Notes: generated by a model from the letters alone, not told the origin. Positions 1 through 11,899 are shown, counted from the first letter of the stretch. The stretch is 64,000 nucleotides of DNA from Dioscorea cayenensis subsp. rotundata (GCF_009730915.1 NC_052489.1:26963916-27027915), one strand, 5' to 3'. Program-made: numbers and translations.

Positions 1-636
1 TATGAGTAATATTAGCTTAGATAAGTTATGATTATGAAATGCATTTATTTACAAGAAAACACAATTTTTTTATTTTCTTAAAATAATAATGATAGGGATA
101 AAGTTAAAAGGCATAAATGAGAACAACATGAGTAAATATTAGATAAATTCTTATTCATGGAAGAGTTTACCATATAATTTTTTATTATTTTATTTAATAA
201 ATAAATACATTAAGATAGTTTAAATTTTAAATATGATAGATAAAATTCCACATATATCAGTGATAAAAGGTAAAGCATGGCATAAAAAAATTATCATAAG
301 ATAAATTTGTAGTACAAAAATTTATACTTAAAACTAGGATAATAAGTTATTTATATTTTAAGGAATAGAAGCATATTCCTTCCCTTATTCACATTTTTTA
401 TATCTTGGGCCTCAACCTATATAACTATCGAGCCCATTCTGAAGCCCATCTTGAAATGTGATCCACGGCTATAGTCTTAACACGTGGGAAAATCTCAACC
501 ATTCAAATTCGCACAAATTCCATCACGGAACACGAATTTCAACGCGATTCGAGAGAATCCCCCGGTCATCGCGCTTCTATATATATATATATATATATAT
601 AGTTCTTCTTCTCCGGCATCTTCCCATCATCGCGCA
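1..636. promoter_or_regulatory. Intergenic and probable promoter of the MBL-fold hydrolase gene
   Basis: The first 400 bases are AT-rich and hold nothing I recognise as coding. From about 405 the sequence looks like a plant promoter. A TGGGCC-type element lies at about 406-411 and a GCCCA element at about 432-436 (site II-like motifs common in housekeeping promoters). A CACGTG G-box lies at 481-486, and a TA dinucleotide run at about 579-601 could serve as a TATA region just before the ATG at 637. The motifs are visible; their function is inferred. Confidence 0.45.
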
Positions 637-3600
637 ATGGAGAACGGGAACATCTTCGAGGTCGATCTCGCGAGCAATGGCAGCTCTTCGTCCCTGATCT
701 TCCTCGGCACTGGGTGTTCCAGCGCTGTCCCCAACGCCCGTTGCCTCATTCAGCCATCCGATCCCCCCTGCGAGGTCTGCTCTCAGGCCCTCTCCGTCCC
801 TCCTGAGAGAAACCCTAACTACAGGTGATGTGATCGTTTCTTCCTATGATCCTGTCTCATTCTTTCGGTTAGATTTTTGTTTTTTTTTTTGGTTCTTGTT
901 TTTTTGGAGATCTTTGATTCCAGTGATTATTGTGTAGATCTTGGTCAGAGGTGACACTTTTATCAATGAGCTATGGAATTTTATGAATGATGAAATCTGG
1001 AAGTTCGTGAACTCTTAAAAATGTTTTTCATGTGTTTTTGGAGAATTTGATGATGGATTTCAACGTTTTCTTTTGGAATTTTGAGTGTCGGTGTGATGCA
1101 TGATTTAGTTGTCCTCCATTTTGTATGAATTACGTATCATTTAGCTGAATTTCTTTGTTTTTTTTTTGTCTAGAGCCCCTTCTCATTGCTCTACTAAGAC
1201 ATTATATATATATTGGTTACCAATTTCAAAAATAGATATTTACCGACCGTGGAGATAGAAGACATTTTGATCTCCTGTATCACTGTGCAAAAGTTATGTA
1301 ATGAACCTCTTGGAGAATGATTGAATTGCTTTTTCTTGCTGATGTTCTTCTCTTGACAGTTATTTGGCTTTATTTTTGTAGGTGCAATACTTCCCTTTTG
1401 ATCGATTATTGTCATGGTGACGTGCACAAGTATATTCTAATTGATGTTGGAAAGACATTTAGAGAGCAAGTTCTTCGATGGTTTACTTACCATAAGATCC
1501 CATGTGTTGATTCTGTGAGTCTTACATCATATATATATATATATATATGTTCTGTTCTATGTGTTAATATACTAGACTTGTTCTCTTATATCATGATCTC
1601 ATTCACTGGAAGCAAGCAAAAGGTGTTAATTTTAATTTTCATGTAGATAAGTTTGTGCTTATCTACAAAATTGTAATAATTAAGACAGTTCCTTTTACTC
1701 AAATTATTTTATTACATTTAGATTATATTGACACATGAGCATGCGGATGCTGTTCTTGGTCTGGATGATATTCGTGTAGTACAACCATTTAGTCCAACAA
1801 ACGATATTGAACCGACTCCCATCTACCTCACTCAATTTGCAATGGACAGGTATTTTCCTATCCTTGTTTGTGTTCCGATCGAGTTAATCTACTTTTTTGT
1901 TCATCAATGTTCACTTGAAATTTTGAAGGAAGACATTCATTACAAGAAATAACATAGGATTCTGGAATTTCTCTTCTTCTTGGTGAAATGTTTGGTGGCA
2001 TATCTGTTGTACTATAGTGCAAGCAAAGTGGGCATACAGATGCTTCCCTAAGATTTGTGTTTTGGGTAGAAATCATTTTTACTCATTAATTTATGCATGC
2101 TTAATGATAAAATTAATTTTAATTTTTTTGTTGCTTCTCTCATGAGTCATGAGCTAAGAGATGCATAAATAAGGTCTATGTTGGTTCTTGTCTATGAGAT
2201 AACCTGCTTCAATTTTATTTCATCAGAAAAGACCTGTGTGCTACCATTAAGGTTTCTCACTGTGCTATTTGGGAGGAGAGAAAAATAACTGTTTTCTTAT
2301 AAAATATTATCCAACTTCCATGCTTACAAAAGGTGATGTTTGAACATCTTTTTTCTTTTTCCATGTCTTGTCTTATGTGACAGTGATGATTGTTATCCTA
2401 TGCTTAAAGTAACACTTCTTGTCCTACATTATTGAACACTCTTGAAAGAACAAAAAAATTATAGCTGCTTTAGATTCTTCTGAGTTCTGCTCATTGTCAT
2501 GTTTTGATCCTTATGGTAGCTTGTGACATGGAATCTAACATATGCAGTTTAAATCTTTGAAACAGTCTTGCTGAAAAGTTTCCGTACTTGGTCCAGAAAA
2601 AGCTCAAAGAAGGCCAAGAAGTAAGGCGTGTTGCTCAACTTGACTGGAAAATAATTGAGGATCATCATGAGAAACCGTTTATAGCATCAGGCCTAGAGTT
2701 TGTTCCTTTGCCAGTTACTTGACTCGAAGTCCTGACTTGGTTTAATATTAGCCATATATGTTGTATCATTGTAATGTATATAAGTCATTGTTGATAGGTA
2801 ATGCATGGGGAGGACTACACGTGCTTAGGCTTCCTTTTTGGAAAGAAGTCAAGGGTTGCATATATATCTGATATCTCACGCTTTCCACCTTCAACTGAAT
2901 ATGGTAAATATTGTTGTCTTAGTGACATCCGTTTTCGTTTCTATTTTCTCTTCCTGACCATTTTGCATTTTGTTGAGATCTTGAAAAGCACATTCATTAT
3001 GTTGGTTATTTCCTCGTAAGGGATTATCATCATATGATTATATAACTTAGTAAGAAAAAAAGTTTGCGCAATCTGACTTTATTAGATATCATGAAGGACA
3101 TAACATGGCATTGTGAATTGAAATCAATTGGTTTCAATTATTTCAAATATTTATGGTAGATATGGCACAATGCTTTCTGTTGCTAAGCAGCTAGCTCAAT
3201 GTTAGGTTGTTCTTGTTTCATGTAAGAAATAGCAAATTAATTCAATCACAACTGGATCTTCTTTCCATTTAGCTTATATTGCTAATTCAAAGATTCTCTG
3301 AGAAACAAACTCTGATTAGGTTAAACACATGAGATTTTAACTTATGATAACCGATTACTACTGCTCCCTGCTTTCTGAAATTAGGTCTTTTATTCCTGGG
3401 AACATTTCAAACACAACACTTGCTCTGGAATGAAACAATCGCTATATAATTTTTCTGACTGGTAAATCTGGTCTGTGTGTTCTCTTACTTCATGTTGAGC
3501 AATGTATGAAGTTGAATTTACAAAACCAGTGGGAAGGGATATGTCCTGACTTTTGCCTCTACAGAGATTTCACCCACTACAGTTGCGTTTTCCTCTCCTC

Positions 3601-4620
3601 GAAATCTTACCTCTGTTATTTGATTCTGCAGTAATTTCAAAATCAGGAGCAGGGCAGCTGGATCTTCTAATATTGGATACACTGTACAAGGTTGATTATC
3701 CTCTTTTCCTTTCTACTATGTCTTGGGTTACATGGCTGTTCTACCTACCTCATTCTATTATTGGTGACTCATGAAACAGAACATTGTGTTACGTCAATCT
3801 TTCAAGTTCTTTTTAAACTATTTTTATTGGTAGATTTGCTTCCTTTTCTTTTATCTTTTGGTGGTGTTCTTATTGAAATCAAAATATATTTTATTAGTAC
3901 TTTTATTTTCTCTTATCATGTAAATTATATATGCATTTTTGAGTATTTAGAAAAGATTTATGATCATCTACATTGTTCCCATGTTCTAATTTCCCAGAAT
4001 TGCTAGTTTTCATTGATACACAGCGTGATTAGTCTCATTTCTTTGTGAGTTTCATCATTCATGTGCCTCATTTGCATGCAAGTATATGCCTGGTCCATTT
4101 TTCTAAAACTTTATATTCCTTGCGCGAGCAGGTTGGATCTCACAATGTTCACTTCTGCTTGACCCAGGTTGGTAATACTCTAAAGTGTTTGGGGGTTTTT
4201 TTTTTTCATTTAGTCAATGCCCTGATTTAAACACTTGTGATTGATTTAAATTTTGAGACTGATAAAAATTCTCTCTTTTTTCTTTTCTTTTTGTTTTGTT
4301 TTCTTTTTTGCAGTCTCTTGATGCTGTTAAGCGAATCCAACCCAAGAGAGCTCTATTAATTGGATTGACACATGACTTCGATCACCACAAGGACAACCAG
4401 GAACTTACAGAATGGTCAAAGAGGCAGGGATTTATGTTATATTATCACTCTTGCAATTTAATGCTCTATTTCATGCTTTTCTCTATGCATCGTTACATTT
4501 CCATTTTCTCACGTGCCTATAGTTTATGTTGGAAATGGATCTTATTAATTTTCTTTCTTCAGGGAGGGAATTCCTGTGCAGCTTGCTCTTGACGGATTGC
4601 GTGTCTTTATTGATTTGTAA
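637..4620 (+). CDS. Metallo-beta-lactamase-fold hydrolase (PhnP-like, plant 'hydrolase C777.06c-like' family)
   Basis: Nine exons: 637-824, 1382-1514, 1722-1849, 2566-2713, 2798-2903, 3632-3690, 4132-4167, 4314-4423 and 4563-4620. They give 966 nt, or 321 residues. The N-terminus has the strand motif LIFLGTGCSSAVPNARC. The metal-binding signature THEHADAVLGLDD sits at about residues 111-123, followed by VMHGEDY (about 200-206), YISDISRFP and a late THDFDHHKDN. This is the order expected of MBL-fold phosphodiesterase-like proteins. The protein closely resembles, from memory, the single-copy plant family that includes Arabidopsis At1g30300; the substrate of that family is not known to me. All exon joins keep frame. 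Every intron is GT-AG except the last, whose donor is GC (4424-4425). The start at 637 gives the family N-terminus; an in-frame ATG at 484 lies upstream of the TA run and is unlikely to be used. The pocket probably binds two divalent metals, by family analogy. Confidence 0.88.
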
Positions 4621-5984
4621 CAAGGTATAATACTCCCCTATAGTTATGTTTGCTTTACATTCCAATCAGTCAAAGTGGTTAATGGATTAGTAATTGATGA
4701 TATTACTAATGATATTGCTAATCACTGATCAATTGAATAATGTTCAAAGAGTTTCTACCAGACTTTTATATTGCAATCTTCTCTCTGATGGTAATCCATG
4801 TGATCAGCCTGTGCTGATATTGCATCCCTCTCATGATGATATATGTAAACCGTAATTAGCCTTATCTTTCTGTTGCTCTACTCCATATCTCTCATAAAAT
4901 TTAAGCCATACTTGCCTCATAACTGCTTCACCTTTAAAAAATGAAGGTAAATTGCTGAGAAAGCTATTTCTGAGGTTGTTTCCAGCCACTCGTACTAAAC
5001 AAGAAACTCTTTTTCCAGGCTCTGAATTCGCCGAGAGGAAGGCAAGTCTTAAGTCTTTCAGGTTGCTTCCGTGGCAAAACCACACAAATGAAATACAATT
5101 CATTCTTTAGCATGAGCTAGCTACACGTCATGTTGTTTACCATGTTACATGTTTTCTCAAAGAATTTGTGTACCTTACTTGGTAATTGAATACACGTGAA
5201 ACCCATCAAACATTATCAGAGCATAGAATCTCTCTACCTTGATTTACAGGTTATTACTTGAATTACAACTGCTGTCTCATGTTTTCATTGTCTGTTGTAT
5301 TATGAAAGCGATCTTACTGTGTTCGAAAACATATACATATACATATATATATACATAGACATGTGCTTTCTACCCACAGAATAGAAGTAGAGTTTATTTA
5401 TATATATATATATATATATTCTTCTTGTATATTACATTAATGGCCCAACCAACAAAATAATCTTTCAGCTCCAGATGAAAAAGAAAATTCTCCTCTAGAA
5501 AAAGGATGATTGAAACAGGTCATAAAAATAAAATATATATAAGGAAACACGTGAAAAGATTTCAACGATGCATGGGTCTGCTCTATCCTAAGCCTGTTGA
5601 CAAACTCAACCAAAACCTTTTCGGTCATTTTAAGAGGCGGCTTTTTCTTTCTTGCTGGTCGTCATTCATGAGCACGCAGCCAACCAATTTTATATCCTTA
5701 CATCTGAAATCTGCGGTTCCTATTGTGCTAATTAAGTTGATCTTGTTGATTTTCAAAGTCCCTTCCAGAAACATGTAAGCATTCTCAATTCCGTTAGAAG
5801 AATACAGTAGCCAAACATGACCCGAAAAGTGAAATCCATGACCAAGAAACAGTAAGAGTAGTGCTTCTACGCCCATCTACCTATCTCACGACCATCAATA
5901 CAAACATATATGCCTGTTTGTTATTCATCACTCCTCATTCTCTCTTTTCATTAATTATTCTCTCTCTCTCTCTCTTTTTGCCTC
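4621..5984. other. Intergenic: 3' flank of the hydrolase gene, no supported gene
   Basis: This stretch holds the 3' UTR of the upstream gene, a TA microsatellite at about 5397-5419, a short CT run at about 5959-5975 just before the next ATG, and AT-rich sequence. Short open frames exist on both strands (for example minus-strand frames at 4831-5103 and 5625-5876), but none shows a recognisable domain or a convincing splice context. Confidence 0.5.
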
Positions 5985-6884
5985 ATGCCTTGCTACTTGC
6001 CCTTCAATCGCAACAATCTGGACATCAGTTTCATTGTGTTGAGACCTGTTGGTGTCTTCACCGATGAGCTTATCAGCACCATGAAGTACTTTTCTTTGCA
6101 TGCTGAGGATTTTGGCTGCCTTTCCAGCTCTCTCTTCAAGAGCATCCATGGCAACTTGGTCTCAACTCATTCCACACTCTTTCCTTTTTTTTCTCCCAAT
6201 CCTCATGCATATATATATATGTAATAAATAGATGCTCTCGTTCTTTGTATTTTTCTCACAGGTTGTCTGGTATGGAGCATGGATCAAAAGGTCCACAGAG
6301 GACAGGAAAACACTAGCTGATAACTTGGTGAGTTGAGTCCTATTAGCCTTCAAATCCATAACAATAAGACACAGCATAAGTAAGGTGCCTTCTAACATTC
6401 ATTTTACTCTCAGGTAGCAGCACTGTCTCAAATCACACACCTGGCCATCTTGCTAAACCATGGCTTCTTCGAAGCCTATGTTGGAGAATCAAAAGACGGC
6501 CGCCCTGCAGCCAAGTTCTCGACCGGAGACATTCTCTTCCTCGTCAGCATGCCTTCCATTTCCAATGACACATCTGATCTCTCCTATGCTTGCCTTGCCC
6601 TCCTTCGATCGCACTTCTCCAAGGAAGGCAGCTTGTCCTCCACTGTATGCCTTCAGTGCAAAGACCAACCAATGGTGGCCACATTGCAGGTTTGGGAATC
6701 CCTGCAAGCTTGTTACTCTTGGCTACTCTCCTCTGATTACAGGAACACTTACATGCCCTACATAAGTCCGCTCACCTGTGATACTCAGTTCGACATCTTC
6801 AAAGTGGTGTATGTGAGCAGTGACGAAGTTCCCCACCCCGACTCATTTCAACATCTTCAAGGCGGTGTATGTGAGCAGCGATGA
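5985..6884 (+). CDS. Small plant protein of unknown function, C-terminus altered by a short duplication
   Basis: Three exons join in frame: 5985-6158, 6262-6327 and 6414-6884, giving 711 nt or 236 residues. Both introns are short with clean GT-AG borders. Readable segments are MPCYLPFNRNNLDISFIVLR at the N-terminus, VVWYGAWIKRS in exon 2 and ILLNHGFFEAYVGESKDGRP in exon 3. The spliced protein reads like a plant-specific uncharacterised family (possibly the one Pfam calls DUF7392, from memory and unverified). I see no catalytic motif, signal peptide or membrane helix. The 3' end contains a near-tandem copy of the segment around 6790-6830, repeated 58 bp downstream at 6848-6888. Because 58 is not a multiple of three, translation runs out of the second copy's frame and stops at 6882-6884. 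The second copy's own frame stays open for about 35 more codons, to about 6990. The true C-terminus is therefore uncertain. Confidence 0.6.
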
Positions 6885-7265
6885 AGCTCTCAACCCCGGC
6901 TTCTACACTTCGGTAAAACATATGAGAGACTGTAGCGACAGGAATCAATTCGGGAGTTTTTCTTTCTTTGCTCTGTATATAAACCACTGCTGAATGCCTT
7001 GTAACTGTAAGCATGCCTTTCTGAAGTCTTCCCAATCTCTGTATCAATATAACAGTTATCACACAAACCATACATAAGCTGTCAACTTCATTGGAAAATA
7101 TGAATATCAGCATCACAACACATTAGCATCCTAAAAACAACCAAAGTTTGTTAAGCCAGCATTTTATACAGAGGGGGTTGTCGCAGATGAACAAGACGAC
7201 TGGCATCATACTCAAGCTGAAGAATCTTATGTCCCACGGAAAGTTCTGAAAACAGATGAGTGCAC
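6885..7265. other. Convergent intergenic region between the unknown gene and the F-box gene
   Basis: This region holds the 3' ends of two convergent transcripts. The first roughly 105 bases are open in the frame of the duplicated segment of the upstream gene (to about 6990). The rest is non-coding sequence, probably overlapping 3' UTRs. No other feature was seen. Confidence 0.45.
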
Positions 7266-9022
7266 TCAGTAGAAAAGATCAGCATATTCATCGTCGGAGA
7301 GAACATTATATTCAAAATCATCCATCATATCATCGTACATGAGATCGATCTCGGACAATCCAGATAAGTAATCAGCATCAAAAGGGCTATCAGCCATAAC
7401 ACTAAAATCACAGTCTTCAGTGGAATCAGTGGGAAGCCCTGACTTCTTTGATTTTGGAAAGTCTTCTGCTCAAATCCCCGTCTATTCTTACATTGAAACA
7501 ACAACGTATATCAAGGGACTCAAGGTGAGGGCAATTATCGAGAATGGCCAAAAGTCCAGTGTTGGTAAGCAAGTCCCCTATAAGCTGAAGATGGCGCAAC
7601 TCATGCATTGTATTTGCGATTGCCAATGCATTCTTGTTACGGCCAACTTCTGGTACTTCATAATCATCAAGCAATTGATACCAATGGGAATTCAATCCGA
7701 AATACTTAAGCTGTGAGCATGCACGACCAATAGATTCATATGCATCTGTACCAAATGAACAAAGAGTGATCTCCAACTCCTCCAGTAAGGGGGATCTATT
7801 GGCCATCTCAATAAGACCTTCATCTGAGATGTTGTAGCAAGATCTCAACCGAAGGCTTCTAAATGAATTAGTTCTGCATGGAAAAAAGAAAACTAGCTAA
7901 GAAGCAGATACCAGATGAATAAATTCAACATGATTTCCACCAATCAAAGTTACATACAAATATATATCAACTACAGCCTCCCAAAAGAATCTTGCAAAAG
8001 CGCACATATCACACTATCAACATTAAGCAATTTAACATCTCAAAGCCGAATAACAACAGCATAGAAAAAAAAAAGGAAAAGAAAATTAACCCAGAACTAA
8101 TATAAAACAATAACAAAATAAACCACATCAAAGATTAAGAAGATAATCTAAAGCCAACTTTCACTCAAACCAATTCCCAAGAACTTGAAAGAAAGCAACA
8201 TTGATGTCTAAATCTATATCAATTACAGAATGTACATAGATATAACATTTTGTGGCTGTAGAAAAAATAACAAAGCATAATTAGAAGTTCATTCCTGACA
8301 ACTAATAGAGAAATATCTATGCAGAATTTTAAGCTGATCACACAAAAATAGAGTCAGTTACACACAAACAGTACCCATGAAACTTGTTGAAAAAATATAC
8401 CAACTTTTTCAATAACTTTGGAACATCATCAACAACAATAATCTTGATCTATCAAAATCTAGAATAGCAATTTATGGACATAATTCCAAAGATGCGAGTT
8501 CTATCTAACATACAAGACACAGAACATCAAGGATGTGTGAAAAAAAAACATCAATTTATAGAGCCTTTCCAAAAAAGAGAAAACTTCAATTGGTTATCCC
8601 ATTTGCACATAAAAAACACATAAATTCCATAAATATTAGGGCTTTCTCCAAAACAAAGCAAACAAGGATTTCTCACAAAAGATCACATCAATTCAATAGG
8701 AAAATCACATGAACCTGTCAGCGATGTAACGCAAGAGCTCATCGGAGCCGCTGTTCTCGCCATAGAAACCCTCGAGCTGACCAGCGGCACGATCGACAGC
8801 GCGCATGGCGATCTCCTCCATTGGTGCCACGTTCACCATATCGGCGTGGAATCTCATATCAACGCAGCGCCATAGCGCAGGCTCGTGCGAGAAGCGATTC
8901 CAGGCCCTGCACACCCACTGTGCCGGGAACAACACTTCAAAAGCACCAAGTTTCCCGAATATCACCGAGAGCACGTCATGGGGAAGCTCCGCCCAGTTCC
9001 TCCACTCATCGGAGGAGGCCAT
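7266..9022 (-). CDS. F-box protein, SKIP19/FBL23-like, with a single-base frameshift near its C-terminus
   Basis: Two exons on the minus strand: 9022-8715 and 7873-7266, split by an 840-bp intron. Exon 1 carries the F-box (WRNWAELPHDVLSVIFGKLG, then VCRAWNRFSHEPALWR), the SKP1-binding module of SCF E3 ubiquitin ligases. Exon 2 carries leucine-rich repeats (for example LRLRSCYNISDEGLIEMA, ELEITLCSFG, LRHLQLIGDLLTNTGLLAIL and LESLDIRCCFNV). The two exons sum to 916 nt, which is 3n+1. Read straight through, the protein ends at 7426 shortly after KEVRAS. Ignoring one base of the CCC run at 7437-7439 (GGG on the coding strand) restores the family motif RLPTDSTED and an acidic tail rich in D, E, Y and F that ends at a stop at 7266-7268. 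A total of about 304 residues then fits this family. Substrate unknown. Confidence 0.85.
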
Positions 9023-9611
9023 CGCCGGTGAGAGGCCGGAGGAGTTCTAGGGATTCCAACTGGCCTCGACTCGAGAATGATAGGGTTTCGAAGAAGGCGC
9101 GGTCTTTGTTTCGGGTTTTGAATCCAGAGGATCCGATAAGAGTCACGTTTCTTTTCCTTGCGAGTAATCTGATCAGATCTCTCGGAACGCTAATCTCAAA
9201 GCATCGTATTTAGTTATATATATATATACTCCCTCCATTATAAGTCGTTTAAAAAACATACTCCAAAATAGTTTTCATTTTACATAAGATAATATTTGTT
9301 TTTTCCAATTTTACATATTTTTAATTTTTAAATTATATAAACAAAAAATTAATATTTATAGTCTCAAAAAATAAAAATATATATGTTTCCAAGAAAAGAA
9401 ATAATTTACTAAAATAATTAATTTTTATATTAAATTTTAAAAATTTTAGTACTATTCTTAATTCTCGTGTAACTTAAAGCACATGTATTTTAAAATATAG
9501 AACAAGATAATACATCAATAAGTTACCTTGTATTTTCATGTACTTTCTTTCTTGTTCATACTTCACCAGCATTTATTTAAAATAATTTAAAAAGAGAAAA
9601 CAATATCCAAC
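9023..9611. other. Intergenic: F-box gene promoter side plus an AT-rich block with one MITE-like end
   Basis: Minus-strand promoter sequence of the F-box gene occupies the first 200 bases, with a TA run at about 9212-9227 as the likeliest TATA region. At about 9227 the motif ACTCCCTCCATTATAAGTC resembles the terminus of Stowaway/Tourist-like MITEs. No matching inverted copy was found downstream, so this is at most a fragment. The remainder is AT-rich. Confidence 0.35.
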
Positions 9612-11279
9612 TCAACAAGAATATAAATGTGGTGATAGCCTTGGCTTAGCCATAGCCACAAGTGGTTGAGCCTTAGGCATGGTCATGCCATAAACCTCTT
9701 GGGTATCAATATCCTCAGGCCGAAGTCCATCCACAGGGGCCCAATCAAAGCAATGAAACAAACGGGCCAGGCCCATTAGAACCATGACAACCGCTAGAGG
9801 CGCACCGGGACACTTCCGCTTCCCGGCGCTGAATGGTAGTATCTTGAAGTCAAGTCCATGACTAATCTCCACCCTGCGGCCATCCTCATGCAAATGCCGC
9901 TCCGGCCGGAACACATTAACATCAGACCAAATGTTAGTGTTCCGGCCCAATCCATGAGTATTGACAAAAACACGGGTTTGGGCCGGAATATCATACCCGA
10001 AAAGCTTAGTGGGCCTAGTGGATTCATGTGGGATGAGAAATGGCCCGGCCGGGTGCAACCGGAATGTCTCACGGACTACACATCGGAGGTAGTTGAGTTG
10101 GGTTAAGTCCGATTCAGTGACCATGCGGTCACGCCCGACGATGGAGTCGAGCTCTTGTTGGACCTTGTGGATCACTCTTGGGTTCTTGATCACCTCTGTT
10201 AGTGCCCATTCCATTGTCACTGATGATGTGTCTGTCGCTGCTGCAACCATGTCCTACATATATGATATATATATATATATACATAAATATAATTACTTTT
10301 TTAAAAAAATAAATACATATATATATATATATAGCTTTACGTGATACCTGCATGAGAGCTTTGATTTCTACATCATCCATACGTTCCTTGCCATGCTCAC
10401 CGGGCAAAGACAGCAAAACATCAACAAAATCCATCTCACCATCCTTCTTCTCCGAAGTCACAGCCCTGTGCTCCTCAATGATCTTCTGATGAAACTCATC
10501 CACTTTCCTCTCCACCTCCCTCATCTTCTTCTCAAACCCTATCAAGGGATCCACCCACCTCCATACCGGCAAGTAGTCTCCCACGTATATCAGCCCAAGC
10601 AGCCAGAAAAGTTCATGAGTTATTTCCATAAACTCTGCTGCACCTTCTCGCCCGGCGTTTTCGTCTCCGAAGAACTGTTTTCCTAGCAACATTCTTGTCA
10701 CATTGTTCATGGAGAAGGCAGCTAGAACTTGTCTTGCGTTCACTGCCTCGCCAGAGCTAGCTCTGGCAAAGACTTGCCGGACAAGGTGGTCGGCTTCTTT
10801 TGCCCGAGTGATCGGAGAATGTCTCAAGCCGCCGCGTGGTCAGTAGGTGCTCCATGCAAATCCTCCTCATCCATTTCCAGTGAGGTCCTAGTGGTGCAAG
10901 AGCTACATCACCACAGCCATAGGCCAGATGGATGGCAGCGAGAGTCCGGGGCCTGGGAGGCAAATGTCTCGTCTTGTCGAAGGAGTATTTCTTGGATAAC
11001 TTCTGGGTCATCAGTGGTGATGGCGTCAACAGAGCCTAGCCGGAGATACACTAATGGCCCGTATTTGTTGCAGAATGAGGCTAGGTCCCGGTGAGGAAGA
11101 TGGCTTAATTGGAGGAGGTTTCCAACCACCGGCCATCTTGGGGGACCAGGTGGCAGCCGCAACTGTGGCTTCTTTTTTAACTTCTTCAATGCAAGAAGAG
11201 GGAGTTGGACTGAAGCTACAAGGACAATAAACACAATGACACATAGAAGAGCATCAGCGAGTAGCTCCATCAAGATCAT
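9612..11279 (-). CDS. CYP703A2: Cytochrome P450, CYP703A2-like, with two single-base frameshifts in exon 1
   Basis: Two minus-strand exons: 11279-10348 and 10253-9612, separated by a 94-bp intron. The start MILMELLADALLC leads into a membrane anchor and a proline hinge (RLPPGPPRWPVVGN). Exon 2 holds the I-helix AAATDTSSVTMEW, the K-helix ETFRLHPAGPF, the PERF region FRPERH and the haem loop FSAGKRKCPGAP with the ligand cysteine. It ends MTMPKAQPLVAMAKPRLSPH. The order and wording match CYP703A2, the near-universal single-copy land-plant P450 that hydroxylates lauric acid for sporopollenin in the anther tapetum (family knowledge). The exons sum to 1574 nt, which is 3n+2. Conserved protein changes frame twice in exon 1: once after DETFAS at about 10965-10970, and once after LETFSDH at about 10810-10816. 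Each is explained by one extra base. Allowing for both gives about 523 residues, the normal length. The I-helix exon is undamaged. Confidence 0.9.
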
Positions 11280-11899
11280 GGTTTCGGGTTCTTAGTAATT
11301 CAGATGGCATTTTTATAAAATGAGGAAATGATCATGAATCCAGCATGTTGTCCATAAAGGGGTGTTGAGTTGATAAACAAAAATTTAGCATGCAGCATGA
11401 TCTTGGCATGATGAAAACTTTCCCGGCCTTCAAAATTGGTTATAGTGTTAGCAAGATTGATGATGATCTTGGAAGGTGGAGAATGCTTTTGCTGTGAAAT
11501 AATCACAAAAGGATCATGTATGGTCTACTTCAGAAGTTCTCACAATTGACAGTAGACCATCTACTTTCTACTTAACAAAACCATCAATGGAAAATATTGT
11601 AGTGCTGACCTGAAGTGGAAATGCCACTCTCTTTTCAGTCGTTCTTGCAGCTGTCCCCTGTTCTCTCGTGTGAAATACAGCTAACATACTAAGGAATTTT
11701 GCGCATCAAATTGATGAAATACAGTTGCTCAATTTGATACTTCGCTCACAACCTCAAAGAACCATAACATTATCTTTGTACAAATGTTTCTTTGCAGCAA
11801 AAGTTTGTATTTCCTTCACAGTTTCCTTTAATATTTTCAGTTTCTCTGTGAGGTACATGGTGCTTTATTCTCAAGTGTAGATTGATCATCAGTTCAGCA
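11280..11899. promoter_or_regulatory. CYP703-like promoter and intergenic DNA
   Basis: On the minus strand a TATAAAA element lies at about 11311-11319, only some 30-40 bases before the first ATG at 11279. If it is used, the 5' leader would be very short, or translation would begin at the second Met at 11270. The rest of the interval, up to the PPR stop at 11900, shows no coding sequence. Confidence 0.4.

Noticed and set aside
4831-5103. Minus-strand 90-residue frame downstream of the hydrolase
   Set aside because: No family resemblance and no flanking splice sites that extend it; treated as chance.
5437-5876. Overlapping minus-strand frames resembling a split gene (ATGA overlap near 5625)
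   Set aside because: No recognisable domain, no promoter or splice support, and the codons look like background; adjacent to gene 3' flanks.
7437-7439. Programmed ribosomal frameshift in the F-box gene
   Set aside because: No slippery heptamer or known precedent in this family; a simple extra base explains it, and similar gains occur in two other genes of the window.
9227-9600. Possible complete MITE starting ACTCCCTCC
   Set aside because: No inverted partner terminus was found before 9611, so at most a fragment.
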